Of a stretch of 64,000 nt of DNA, positions 1-7,002 are shown one piece after another. The stretch comes from an uncultured Bacteroidia bacterium. GTDB lineage: Bacteria > Bacteroidota > Bacteroidia > Bacteroidales > ML635J-15. The position numbers and the translations under genes are program-made. Where the stretch lies: assembly GCA_902776565.1 (NCBI GenBank), contig CACYQN010000004.1, positions 1 through 64,000 on the forward strand, given 5' to 3'. Below the pieces are notes generated by a model. That model saw only the letters and a program-made list of their open reading frames with translations, was not told the DNA's origin and searched no databases. Position 1 is the stretch's first letter, and each line of letters begins with the position of its first letter.

Positions 1-1
1 G

Positions 2-235
2 TGCGTAAAGCGTAACGGTATTTATTCGTCGCACGCAATAAGTGCAGCCTTGATGGCTTTGAGCGGTGTGAAGTCGTTTGTTTCGCCTGACGAAGTTGTG
101 CTTACTATGCGCGAAGTTGGTGAACGCCTAAATGTCGATTACAAGGAAACCGGCAAGGCTGGTCTCGCCAAGACCCGTGACGGCAAGGAAGTGGAGAAGA
201 ACTTTGCCAACGAGGTGAAAAAGTTCTTCAACTAG
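2..235 (+). CDS. L-serine ammonia-lyase, C-terminal end (partial)
   Basis: Only the last 77 codons lie in the window; the frame is open from base 2 to the TAG at 233-235. The tail reads ISAALMALSG, then DEVVLTMREVGERLNVDYKE, then TGKAGLA. This matches the C-terminus of serine dehydratase alpha domains (E. coli SdaA has a DKVIETMYETGKDM..YRETSRGGLA tail). The enzyme deaminates L-serine to pyruvate and ammonia using an oxygen-labile 4Fe-4S cluster; the cluster cysteines would lie upstream of the window. The ATG at 50 is internal, not a start. The last 23 residues or so after GGLA-like TGKAGLA are a lysine-rich extension. The call rests on a short stretch and is good but not certain. Confidence 0.72.
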   Translation, partial: CVKRNGIYSSHAISAALMALSGVKSFVSPDEVVLTMREVGERLNVDYKETGKAGLAKTRDGKEVEKNFANEVKKFFN

Positions 236-247
236 AACTGAAATCAA

Positions 248-330
248 CCGCCCACTGAGCCTGTCGAAGTGAAGGTTTTTTAGTAATAATTAATCCAACT
301 CTTCAACAAGCTCAGTGTACGGAATGGTGC
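248..330. repeat. Interspersed GAGCCTGTCGAAG repeat, first pair
   Basis: A half-element at 248-280 reads CCGCCCACTGAGCCTGTCGA then AGTGAAGG. A complementary half at 300-330 carries CTTCAACAAGCTCAGTGTAC. Together they can form a long imperfect hairpin. The same element recurs at 816-847, 1319-1400, 2015-2076, 8873-8894, 10741-10975, 11283-11550 and 38942-38990, always between genes or at gene ends. Confidence 0.85.
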
Positions 331-439
331 TTATTATATGGCAATTTTTATCTTTTTTATGTCAATTACATAGATTTATGTTTTGTATTTCAGAAATTTT
401 TCTTTTCTTTGTGCCATAGAATTTTTTAAATTTATTAAG

Positions 440-808
440 ATGAAATCAAGATTTTTTATATCACTACTCGTTGTAGCAATGAGTGTGATAGTGTTAAACG
501 GATGCCAGAAACGGTCATCATGCGGTGGCGGAATACAAGGACATTTGGAAGTTCTTGACGAACCTTATGAAACAGATCCTAATTTTTTTTATGTTAGTAA
601 TGTGAAAGTCACAGCTAATTTTTATGATTCTAATAATCGTATTTATTTTATAACAGGCAAAGTTCCTAAAAAAATATCTCATAATTCTTTGGTAACAGCA
701 AAAATTCATGTTGTTGACCCAGGTGAAGAATATGATTCAAAACCACATTACGCGCAACCATTAGCAGAAGTCTATAAATTGGATTGCATTTGTATTGATG
801 AAAAATAA
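440..808 (+). CDS. Small predicted lipoprotein, paralogue 1
   Basis: This 122-residue protein starts at ATG 440, where MKSRFFISLLVVAMSVIVLN leads straight into GC at residue 22: a signal peptide with lipobox LNGC. The longer frame from 383 would put a 19-residue extension in front of the signal peptide and is rejected. The mature part is small and cysteine-containing (SSCGGG after the lipobox, DCICIDEK at the end). It shares its layout with the next gene: MxKSR start, SxC motif, a G(K/N)(V/L)P(K/R)K motif in the middle and a terminal Cys-containing strand. The two are probably duplicates. Each has a copy of the GAGCCTGTCGAAG repeat upstream. Function is unknown; a cell-envelope location is inferred. 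Confidence 0.75.
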   Translation: MKSRFFISLLVVAMSVIVLNGCQKRSSCGGGIQGHLEVLDEPYETDPNFFYVSNVKVTANFYDSNNRIYFITGKVPKKISHNSLVTAKIHVVDPGEEYDSKPHYAQPLAEVYKLDCICIDEK

Positions 809-815
809 TAACTAA

Positions 816-847
816 CCGCCCACTGAGCCTGTCGAAGTGAAGGTTTT
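816..847. repeat. Interspersed GAGCCTGTCGAAG repeat, half-element
   Basis: Second copy of the CCGCCCACTGAGCCTGTCGA half-element, nearly identical to 248-280. It lies in the 96-bp gap between the two lipoprotein genes, 7 bp after the stop of the first. Confidence 0.85.
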
Positions 848-904
848 CTCCTCTAAATGTTTAGGATGCGGAAAATTTTATCTATTTTTTATTGTAAATC
901 TATT

Positions 905-1300
905 ATGGTAAAATCAAGAATTACTATTTTTCTTCTCTGTACAGCAATTGGAATAATGGCGTTTAGCGGATGCACTAAGTACAGCGAATGTTCGTGTGAA
1001 AATATTTTCGATGGGTATTTGTATATCATTCAGAAAGAAGTGTATGACTGTTATTCAGGTAGCACAGTTACTACTTCTGCAATTTTGTCTGAAATACCTA
1101 TATCTGACTCCGAAAAACAAAATATTAACGAATATGACTCTTATATTCGTTGTGTATATGGCAATCTTCCAAGAAAAGTTAAAGATATGGATGGTTGCAA
1201 GGTTAGATGCTGTATTAGCCAAAAGAAAAAGGCAAGACATAGAATTGTTGAAGGGAGAGGCGTTGGTATTGTTACAATTAACTGCATAGAAACTAAATAA
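905..1300 (+). CDS. Small predicted lipoprotein, paralogue 2
   Basis: This 131-residue protein starts at ATG 905 (MVKSRITIFLLCTAIGIMAF then SGC), a lipoprotein signal with the lipid-accepting Cys at residue 23. An upstream ATG at 857 would add 16 residues before the signal peptide and is less likely. The mature protein is cysteine-rich (SECSC near the N-terminus, GCKVRCC in the middle, TINCIETK at the end), suggesting disulfides or metal binding. It resembles the preceding lipoprotein in layout and spacing, so a tandem duplication is inferred. I do not recognise the family. Confidence 0.72.
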   Translation: MVKSRITIFLLCTAIGIMAFSGCTKYSECSCENIFDGYLYIIQKEVYDCYSGSTVTTSAILSEIPISDSEKQNINEYDSYIRCVYGNLPRKVKDMDGCKVRCCISQKKKARHRIVEGRGVGIVTINCIETK

Positions 1301-1318
1301 ATATGAAATAATAAATAA

Positions 1319-1400
1319 CCGCCCACTGAGCCTGTCGAAGTGAAGGTTTAAGAAAAATATTTCGATTTACCCTTCGACAAGCTCAGGGTGCTGAATAGTG
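1319..1400. repeat. Interspersed GAGCCTGTCGAAG repeat, inverted pair
   Basis: Half-element at 1319-1349 (CCGCCCACTGAGCCTGTCGA) followed by the opposite half at 1370-1394 (CCCTTCGACAAGCTCAGGGT). The two halves are complementary and could fold as a hairpin after the lipoprotein gene. Confidence 0.85.
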
Positions 1401-2014
1401 CGAATAATTATCAATTGTTAATTGTACATTATCCATTATTAATTTGACTTCCACGCTCTTTGAAATATGCAAGCAAACTTATCAACTTTTTTCAAAAATG
1501 CGGTTAATTTGCTGAATGAAAAATCATTGAAAAATCGCTTTTTTCGTAAGTCGTTGATTGAAAAAATAAATCGAAATTAACAGAATCGGTTTCAAAAAGG
1601 TTATTTCTGTGAATAAAAAATATTAAATTTTTCTTGCAGAATTGTAAGGTGCTCGACTATATGGAAGTTGGATTTTGGCAAGAATTTTTTGTAATTTTTT
1701 AATGTAATTTTTTCAACAGAAAAGCGGAACGATTTAAACAAACGAAGAGGTAAAATTAACCAATAAGGGGGTGATGAAAAATGTCAAATTCTGCAGATAT
1801 AAAAATGCTGAATTATAAATATCTTACACTTTTTTCGCTGCAATAAAATAACATTTGACAAGTAACTTGCAAGACAAATTTTCATAAATTTACTAACCTA
1901 TTCACAAGTATTAATAATAATCATCAATTAAATTTAATTAAATATTTATTTATTGTAATTATGATAATGTGATTTTAGGCGGAAGAAAAATTTTGAAAAA
2001 GAACTTACTGTTTT
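1401..2014. other. AT-rich stretch with no gene
   Basis: About 600 bp of strongly AT-rich DNA between the second lipoprotein and the birA promoter. No reading frame here looks like a protein. It contains TTAATTGTACATTATCCATT-type short inverted runs and several near-repeats of TTGAAAAATCG/TTGAAAAAATAAATCG. I see no tRNA-like or terminator-like fold. A small frame starting at 1969 is mostly translated repeat sequence and is not a gene. Confidence 0.6.
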
Positions 2015-2076
2015 CCTTCACTTCGGCTACGCTCAGTGGGCGGAGAGAATTTAGCTCCCTGAGCCTGTCGAAGGGG
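2015..2076. repeat. Interspersed GAGCCTGTCGAAG repeat, inverted pair
   Basis: CCTTCACTTCGGCTACGCTC followed by AGTGGGCGG (2015-2043), then CTCCCTGAGCCTGTCGAAGG (2055-2075). Same family as above, in opposite half order, directly upstream of the birA promoter. Confidence 0.8.
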
Positions 2077-2097
2077 CGATTGATTATCAATTATCCA

Positions 2098-2127
2098 TTG
2101 TCAATTATCAATTATTCCCTACCTTTG
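2098..2127 (+). promoter_or_regulatory. Bacteroidota-type promoter for birA
   Basis: TTG at 2098-2100, a 19-bp spacer, then TACCTTTG at 2120-2127, which fits the -33/-7 consensus TTG-N19-TAnnTTTG of Bacteroidota housekeeping promoters. Transcription would start a few bases downstream, about 25 nt before the ATG at 2157. Confidence 0.75.
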
Positions 2128-2156
2128 CTAAACGTTTTTCAAAAAGATTTTAAACT

Positions 2157-2894
2157 ATGAAATACATAGAACTCAACGAGATTGACTCGACCAATGCCTA
2201 CCTTTCTGAAAGACTTCTGTCGGGAGAGATAACAGAACCTACAACTGTATTCACCCATTCGCAAAACAAAGGCAAGGGAATGGGACAGAACATCTGGGTA
2301 AGCGACAACGATAAGAATGCGCTTTTCAGCATTGCACTGTTTACCGAAATAAAAACGGAAGAAATTTTCAAGGTAAGTCTGGCAACCTCGATGGCTATAT
2401 ATGAATTTTTGAAATTAAAGGGCATTACGACGAAGATTAAGTGGCCGAACGATATTTATTACGACGGGAAAAAACTCGGCGGAATACTTATTGAAAATAA
2501 GTTAGACGGCAATGTAGTGAAGGCATCTGTTATAGGTGTAGGATTAAATCTCAACCAGGAGAAATTTCCAAAGTGGTTACCAAACCCCATTTCACTGAAG
2601 AACATCACTGGTCAGGACTACGATGCTAAGGAATTTATAACTGGCATATCGGAAATGGTGGAAAAGAAGCTCAACGAAATAAAGGATGTTCCGTTTGCCG
2701 ACCTTCGTCTCGACTATCTGTTGAATCTTTATTGTTTTGGCAAGATAATGATGTGGAAGATTCAAGGCATAAAGGATGAGATAAGCGGAAGCATTGTTGA
2801 TGTGAAGCCATCTGGAAAGATAGTCGTACAGGCTGTATCCGGCCAGTTGTGCGAATGCGACATAAAGGAGATTAAGTTGATTGATGATTTTTAA
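2157..2894 (+). CDS. birA: Biotin--[acetyl-CoA-carboxylase] ligase
   Basis: This 245-residue enzyme makes biotinyl-5'-AMP and transfers biotin to the carrier lysine of biotin-dependent carboxylases in the cytoplasm. The ligase core is clear: the biotinyl-AMP loop region GKGMGQNIWVS near residue 40, KIKWPNDIYYDGKKLGGILI around residues 97-116 (the KWPND and KxGGIL signatures), and VIGVGLNLNQ near residue 130. The C-terminal third is a small SH3-like domain. There is no N-terminal helix-turn-helix, so it is the non-repressor, monofunctional form usual in Bacteroidota. A consensus promoter lies just upstream. The gene is monocistronic or nearly so. Confidence 0.93.
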   Translation: MKYIELNEIDSTNAYLSERLLSGEITEPTTVFTHSQNKGKGMGQNIWVSDNDKNALFSIALFTEIKTEEIFKVSLATSMAIYEFLKLKGITTKIKWPNDIYYDGKKLGGILIENKLDGNVVKASVIGVGLNLNQEKFPKWLPNPISLKNITGQDYDAKEFITGISEMVEKKLNEIKDVPFADLRLDYLLNLYCFGKIMMWKIQGIKDEISGSIVDVKPSGKIVVQAVSGQLCECDIKEIKLIDDF

Positions 2895-2942
2895 TAGTTT
2901 GCGCATCGCATTGTTAAATTTTTTACGATTATTCTTTCAAAC

Positions 2943-2974
2943 TTGACGTAAATGTAAAATTTTGTTTATGTTTG
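2943..2974 (+). promoter_or_regulatory. Bacteroidota-type promoter for porQ
   Basis: TTG at 2943-2945, a 21-bp spacer, then TATGTTTG at 2967-2974, about 17 bp before the ATG at 2992. Confidence 0.65.
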
Positions 2975-2991
2975 CGTTTTATTTTTAATGT

Positions 2992-4035
2992 ATGAAAAGG
3001 CTTGTATTAGTTTTGCCATTTGTAATTTTCTGTCTTACTGCATTTTCGCAGAACGGCGGCGAAAAGATATACAAGTTTCTCAATATACCTACTTCGGCAC
3101 GTATTTCTGCACAAGGCGGTTTCAATGTTTCGCATATTGATGGCGACTTGAGTTTTGTGAATGCAAATCCTGCAATGCTTACGGCCGATATGAACAACCA
3201 GTTTGTGCTGAGTTATACCAACTATGTTTCTGATATAAATCTCGGATATGCCATTTATGCAAGAAACTTTGAGAAAGCCGGAATATTTTCTGCTGCAATA
3301 CAGTATTTTAATTATGGAAGATTTTACAATACCAACGAGTTTGGTGAGGTACTCGGTAAATTCAATGCTGCAGATTATGCCATAAATGTTTCATACTCAT
3401 ATCCTTTGAAAAAATTTAACTTTGGTGGAACATTCAAAACCATTGTATCCGACTACTTCGATGCAACTTCATTTGGAGTTGCAGTTGATTTGGGTGCTAC
3501 TTACAAGGATACTGCATCGTTGTTTTCTGCCGGTATGGTTATTAAAAATCTTGGTTTTCAAATAAAAAGATATACAAAAGGTGTTCGCGAAGGTTTGCCT
3601 ATAGATGTGCAGTTGGGAGTTACAAAGAAATTCAGGCACGCACCGTTTTCACTTTCATTGACTGCAATTGACCTTGTAAACTGGCGACTTCGTTACGAAA
3701 GTACATTTAGAACCAACTATGAAAGCGGTGAGGAAGTAAAAGAAAACTTTTTGAATAAGCTTGGTCATGCTGGAGATGAACTTATGCGCCATCTTGTTTT
3801 AAGTGCCGATGTGAACATAAAGAAAGTATTTTATATATCGCTTGGTTTCAACTATCGCCGTCGTATGGAACTTGCACTTGTCAACAAAGGTAAGATTGTT
3901 GGTTTTTCTGCAGGATTCGGATTGTGTCTTAAAAAATTCAGTTTAGAATATTCGTATTCTTCATACCATGTTTCTGGTTCAGTAAATTACGTTTCGCTGA
4001 AAATAAATCTTGACAATATAATTAGGAAGAATTAA
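2992..4035 (+). CDS. porQ: Type IX secretion system protein PorQ
   Basis: A 347-residue predicted outer-membrane beta-barrel protein. It has a signal peptide (MKRLVLVLPFVIFCLTAFSQ) followed by the family's characteristic N-terminal motif, here KIYKFLNIPTSARISAQGG, then FVNANPAML. The remainder is a series of alternating hydrophobic strands ending in a YSSYHVSGSVNYVSLKINL-like strand. The length is close to known PorQ proteins. In T9SS, PorQ works with PorU, PorV and PorZ in the cell-surface attachment complex that releases or anchors cargo. Candidate cargo is encoded at 33686, 51225 and 60664. The start follows a promoter element directly. Confidence 0.88.
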   Translation: MKRLVLVLPFVIFCLTAFSQNGGEKIYKFLNIPTSARISAQGGFNVSHIDGDLSFVNANPAMLTADMNNQFVLSYTNYVSDINLGYAIYARNFEKAGIFSAAIQYFNYGRFYNTNEFGEVLGKFNAADYAINVSYSYPLKKFNFGGTFKTIVSDYFDATSFGVAVDLGATYKDTASLFSAGMVIKNLGFQIKRYTKGVREGLPIDVQLGVTKKFRHAPFSLSLTAIDLVNWRLRYESTFRTNYESGEEVKENFLNKLGHAGDELMRHLVLSADVNIKKVFYISLGFNYRRRMELALVNKGKIVGFSAGFGLCLKKFSLEYSYSSYHVSGSVNYVSLKINLDNIIRKN

Positions 4036-4039
4036 TTCC

Positions 4040-5788
4040 CTACTCCACTATCAGCACTCCGCTTACCGCCCAATGGCTGAAACTTCCAGCCTGCGGTTCG
4101 CCCATTGGAATGGCAACGGTAATTGTGTGCTTGCCTGCTTGCAAATGGCTGAGGTCGAAATATACAGGTTGAGTGGCAGTTCCCGGACACCATCCGCTTC
4201 GCGAATAGTCGCTGCTCGACAGACCATTCCAGAAGTTTCCGCTAACAGGATTGAACCTACGGTAGCAACCACAATCCTCGCGCCATGGCGTATGCGTAAA
4301 TGCTGTTTTTCCGTCGATTAGGATTGTGTTAGCCTTTGGATTGAACTCGTCGCCTCCTTCCCATCCGCCGTGGCCGGTACTGATATAACGCAGACGAACA
4401 CTTTCGGCTTCGGGAATGTAAACCTCAACGCTAAGGCTGTCGGTAGCAAAGAGTTTACCATAATTTTGTCCTGCCATCTCAAGCACATTGCAGGTGTTGA
4501 ACAGCGGAATGCACCTTCTGCCATCGGTTTCATCGTCCCAGAATTCGCTTTCGGGATAAGACTTTAGGTCGAGCGTAACCTTATGACCGCCACCGTCGTA
4601 GTTGCCAATCCACACCCCTATCCACACTTCGCCGCGAAGCAACGAAGCAAGGTCGGTAACATCTTGCTTGTAATAGGTTTCGTCGGCCCATTCAAGACCG
4701 TCAATCTGTACGCGGTCGTTGAAATGTCCAACACCAAAAGGAGTGAAGAAACGCATAAGTTCGACAGGCGGAGCATACATCATCGACGAAATCTTATATT
4801 GTTCGAGACTGCTTATCGCAGGCATTATGCCTTGATAAGTCTGACCATCCTTGCCAACGAATATCGGTAGCGAATCAGGATGGTTGTTGATGCCATCGAA
4901 GAAATTTGGGCACAGCCCCTGCCCTGCTCCGGGAATTACAAATACGCTGCCCGTGCGGTCGTAGGCATCGCCGTTGCTTCGCTGGTGCAGTTCGATAAAA
5001 GTCTGGTAGTGGCTTGGCAATTCGGGCAGACGAATGCGCTTGAGTGCAAGAGTTCCACCAGCATAATGCAACACGCTGTCAAAAGGAACATTAGCGCGAT
5101 AGTCGCCATCGATATGGTCATTTTTCTTGCCCCAACTAAGTTGCACATCATCGAAAATGCGTGTGGTAATTACAAGTTTGTCCTTTTTCAGTTGGGATAG
5201 CTGACGCGAAGTAACACGCTGATAATTAGCATTATCTGACATTATTTTACTAATATTCTTGTCGAATGAAGTTGCTGTAAGTTGTAAATATGTCTGCCCG
5301 TTGCGACGGAACGCCACAACCACGCCCTTGAAGCGCCCATAATAAGGAGTGGGGTTCAAGTCAAAGGGGTAGTCCTGCACAAAGAATTCGAATTTATTAC
5401 TATTGATATTGCAAGTGTAAACGGTTAATCCATTGATAGTTGTGGTGTCGTAGTCAATATCGGTTCGGCTAAATTTGGATGCCACCTCGTAGTATTCGTT
5501 GTCCGAAAATGTAGCACGGGAAAAAGTACTGTCGAGGTCAAGGTTTACAAATGTTGCAGTTCTGGCGTAACCTGGCACGAAATTACCTTCCTTCTCTTCC
5601 GAAACAATTTGATATACAGATTTTTGTAACACAATCTCCAAAACAGAAGTATCGATAGATGTACCATAATCGTAAACTTCGTAATGAAAGCGGTTGGCGT
5701 TCTTGGTGATTTTTAAGGGCTTAATTTGTGCAAAACAAGATATCACAGCAAACAAAAAAGCAGATGTAAGTATAAATGTCTTTTTCAA
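4040..5788 (-). CDS. Secreted PNGase F-type N-glycanase
   Basis: This 582-residue protein belongs to the peptide-N4-(N-acetyl-beta-glucosaminyl)asparagine amidase F family, which removes whole N-glycans from glycoproteins. The C-terminal half is strikingly PNGase F-like: WIGNYDGGGHKVTLDL, then LRYISTGHGGWEGGDEFNPK, then NFWNGLSSSDYSRSGWCPGT, ending in SFSHWAVSGVLIVE. An N-terminal domain of roughly 200 residues precedes it, as in larger PNGase F forms. No ATG start exists. The -7 box TACCTTTG at 5810-5817 overlaps the upstream TTG at 5812, so the TTG at 5788 is preferred; it gives a good signal peptide (KKTFILTSAFLFAVISCFAQ). It converges on porQ with only 4 bp between. A host- or diet-glycoprotein habitat is inferred. 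Confidence 0.9.
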   Translation of the reverse strand: MKKTFILTSAFLFAVISCFAQIKPLKITKNANRFHYEVYDYGTSIDTSVLEIVLQKSVYQIVSEEKEGNFVPGYARTATFVNLDLDSTFSRATFSDNEYYEVASKFSRTDIDYDTTTINGLTVYTCNINSNKFEFFVQDYPFDLNPTPYYGRFKGVVVAFRRNGQTYLQLTATSFDKNISKIMSDNANYQRVTSRQLSQLKKDKLVITTRIFDDVQLSWGKKNDHIDGDYRANVPFDSVLHYAGGTLALKRIRLPELPSHYQTFIELHQRSNGDAYDRTGSVFVIPGAGQGLCPNFFDGINNHPDSLPIFVGKDGQTYQGIMPAISSLEQYKISSMMYAPPVELMRFFTPFGVGHFNDRVQIDGLEWADETYYKQDVTDLASLLRGEVWIGVWIGNYDGGGHKVTLDLKSYPESEFWDDETDGRRCIPLFNTCNVLEMAGQNYGKLFATDSLSVEVYIPEAESVRLRYISTGHGGWEGGDEFNPKANTILIDGKTAFTHTPWREDCGCYRRFNPVSGNFWNGLSSSDYSRSGWCPGTATQPVYFDLSHLQAGKHTITVAIPMGEPQAGSFSHWAVSGVLIVE

Positions 5789-5809
5789 TGTGTAAAAATT
5801 TTGTTGTTG

Positions 5810-5817
5810 CAAAGGTA
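5810..5817 (-). promoter_or_regulatory. -7 promoter element for the N-glycanase gene
   Basis: Reverse-strand TACCTTTG matches TAnnTTTG. It sits 22 bp upstream of the TTG at 5788 and overlaps the alternative TTG at 5812, which decides the start. No clear TTG -33 element is seen. Confidence 0.6.
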
Positions 5818-5900
5818 AAAAAATATGAGAAACTGAATAAAAAATCGTATTAACACACCCGCGTTAAAAACTTAATTATCACCATCCCAACATTATTCAC

Positions 5901-5908
5901 TACATTTG
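5901..5908 (+). promoter_or_regulatory. Possible original mnmG promoter (-7 element)
   Basis: TACATTTG fits the -7 consensus. It lies 36 bp upstream of a duplicated copy of the first five mnmG codons (5944-5958), so it may have driven mnmG before the 1-kb module was inserted. No good -33 TTG is seen. Inference only. Confidence 0.4.
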
Positions 5909-5940
5909 ACGATTTGAATGGGATAAATTGTAAAAGATAT

Positions 5941-5958
5941 TAAATGACTGAAAATTAC
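5941..5958 (+). repeat. Left copy of an 18-bp direct repeat of the mnmG start
   Basis: TAAATGACTGAAAATTAC is identical to 6985-7002, which contains the mnmG start codon and codons 1-5 (MTENY). Identity stops sharply on both sides. The two copies bracket the ORF6N/REP/transposase module. Confidence 0.9.
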
Positions 5959-5969
5959 ATCAATAAAAA

Positions 5970-6317
5970 ATGGATGCAACAAATATAATAAGCACAGAAG
6001 TAATCAAATCTCGAATTTATGAAATTCGTGGGCGACGCATTATGATAGACAACGATTTATCAGAATTATATTGTATTGAAACAAAAAACTTAAAAAGAAC
6101 TGTTAGGATGAACATTGAACGTTTTCCAGATGATTTTATGTTTGAACTAACCAAAGATGAATATGATTTTTTAAGGTGCAATTTTTTCACCTTAAAAAAC
6201 AACAATAAAAACTCACGCCCCGAAGGGGCAAAACCCCATCCAACATTGGGCAACGCCCATTGTTCACACAATATATCATCCCTCGCCCTTAAAGGGCAAA
6301 AGCATAATCATTCGTAA
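5970..6317 (+). pseudogene. ORF6N-domain gene remnant with a REP-derived tail
   Basis: Residues 1 to about 72 match the N-terminus of ORF6N (KilA-N type) DNA-binding proteins: IRGRRIMIDNDLSELYCIET, then VRMNIERFPDDFMFELTKDE. These proteins are common on Bacteroidota phages and mobile elements and are usually about 170-190 residues. Here the frame runs from FLRCNFFTLKN into palindromic REP sequence at 6216 and continues only as translated repeat (RPEGAKPHPTLGNAHC...) to the stop at 6315. The C-terminal part of the domain is gone, so this is a truncated, probably non-functional gene. Confidence 0.75.
6216..6305. repeat. REP-like palindromes left of the Y1 transposase
   Basis: Three short hairpins: GCCCCGAAGGGGC (6217-6229), TGGGCAACGCCCA (6247-6260) and GCCCTTAAAGGGC (6285-6297). 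The first two, joined by a CATCCAACAT linker, form a bipartite unit that is repeated at 6908-6953. This arrangement is typical of REP sequences flanking their RAYT transposase gene. Confidence 0.85.
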
Positions 6318-6347
6318 TTTAATAATTCTTTTTTAAGCATATAATTT

Positions 6348-6803
6348 ATGGCACAATCACTTTCTAAAATATATCTGCACATTGTCTTCCATGTGAAGTG
6401 TACCAGCCCAACAATCGATGAAGAACATTGGGAGCGTGTCCACAGCTACATAGGAGAACTAATCAATACAACAGGCTGTCAAACACTTCAAGTTGGTGGT
6501 GTTGCTAACCATATACACGCAGTCTGCTTGCTATCACGAAATGAGAATGTCGCACACCTAGTCGAAGAAATGAAACGTAACAGTAGCAGATGGATAAAAA
6601 CGCTCTCGCCTAAATACAAGAATTTTGCATGGCAAGGAGGATATGGCGTATTCTCTATAAGTCAATCCGTAGTTGACAAAACAATTCGATATGTGCAGAA
6701 CCAAAAGCAGCATCACGCAAAAAAGACTTTTCAGACCGAATACATACAATTCCTTAAACTCTACAATGTTGAATACGATGAAAAATATGTATTTACCGAC
6801 TGA
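6348..6803 (+). CDS. REP-associated tyrosine transposase (IS200-like Y1, RAYT)
   Basis: A 151-residue single-domain HUH nuclease of the IS200/IS605 TnpA superfamily. The metal-binding HUH motif is NHIHAV near residue 48, in VGGVANHIHAVCLLS. The catalytic tyrosine is probably Tyr in IRYVQNQKQHH near residue 111. The N-terminus SLSKIYLHIVFHVK is the usual first strand. Hairpin REP units flank the gene on both sides, so it is best read as a RAYT, which acts on such palindromes as single-stranded DNA. It appears intact. The transposase, the REP units and the ORF6N remnant sit together between mnmG and its probable old promoter. Confidence 0.87.
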   Translation: MAQSLSKIYLHIVFHVKCTSPTIDEEHWERVHSYIGELINTTGCQTLQVGGVANHIHAVCLLSRNENVAHLVEEMKRNSSRWIKTLSPKYKNFAWQGGYGVFSISQSVVDKTIRYVQNQKQHHAKKTFQTEYIQFLKLYNVEYDEKYVFTD

Positions 6804-6810
6804 AACTACC

Positions 6811-6953
6811 GCTTTTGCCCCTTCAGGGCGCGGATATACACGCACATCAGCCCGAGGCGTTGCCTCAAACTGCATGCTCGTTGGCCCTTCAGGCCGCCAA
6901 TCATTACTCGCCCTGAAAGGGCAGAAGCATCCAACATCGGGCACCGCCCGTTG
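6811..6953. repeat. REP-like palindromes right of the Y1 transposase
   Basis: Several hairpins in a row: CTTTTGCCCCTTCAGGGCGC (from 6812), GAGGCGTTGCCTC (6853-6865), TTGGCCCTTCAGGCCGCCAA (6881-6900), GCCCTGAAAGGGC (6910-6922) and CGGGCACCGCCCG (6938-6950). The last two form the same bipartite unit as on the left, with the CATCCAACAT linker. The first is in opposite orientation. Confidence 0.85.
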
Positions 6954-6984
6954 CATATACAAATATACAAATATAAATACAAAG

Positions 6985-7002
6985 TAAATGACTGAAAATT
7001 AC
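6985..7002 (+). repeat. Right copy of the 18-bp direct repeat (mnmG start)
   Basis: TAAATGACTGAAAATTAC, identical to 5941-5958, spanning the mnmG start codon at 6988. Confidence 0.9.

Noticed and set aside
1969..2160. 63-codon frame before birA
   Set aside because: Its product (SLSLSKGRLIINYPLSIINY) is translated repeat and AT-rich linker, and the birA promoter lies inside it.
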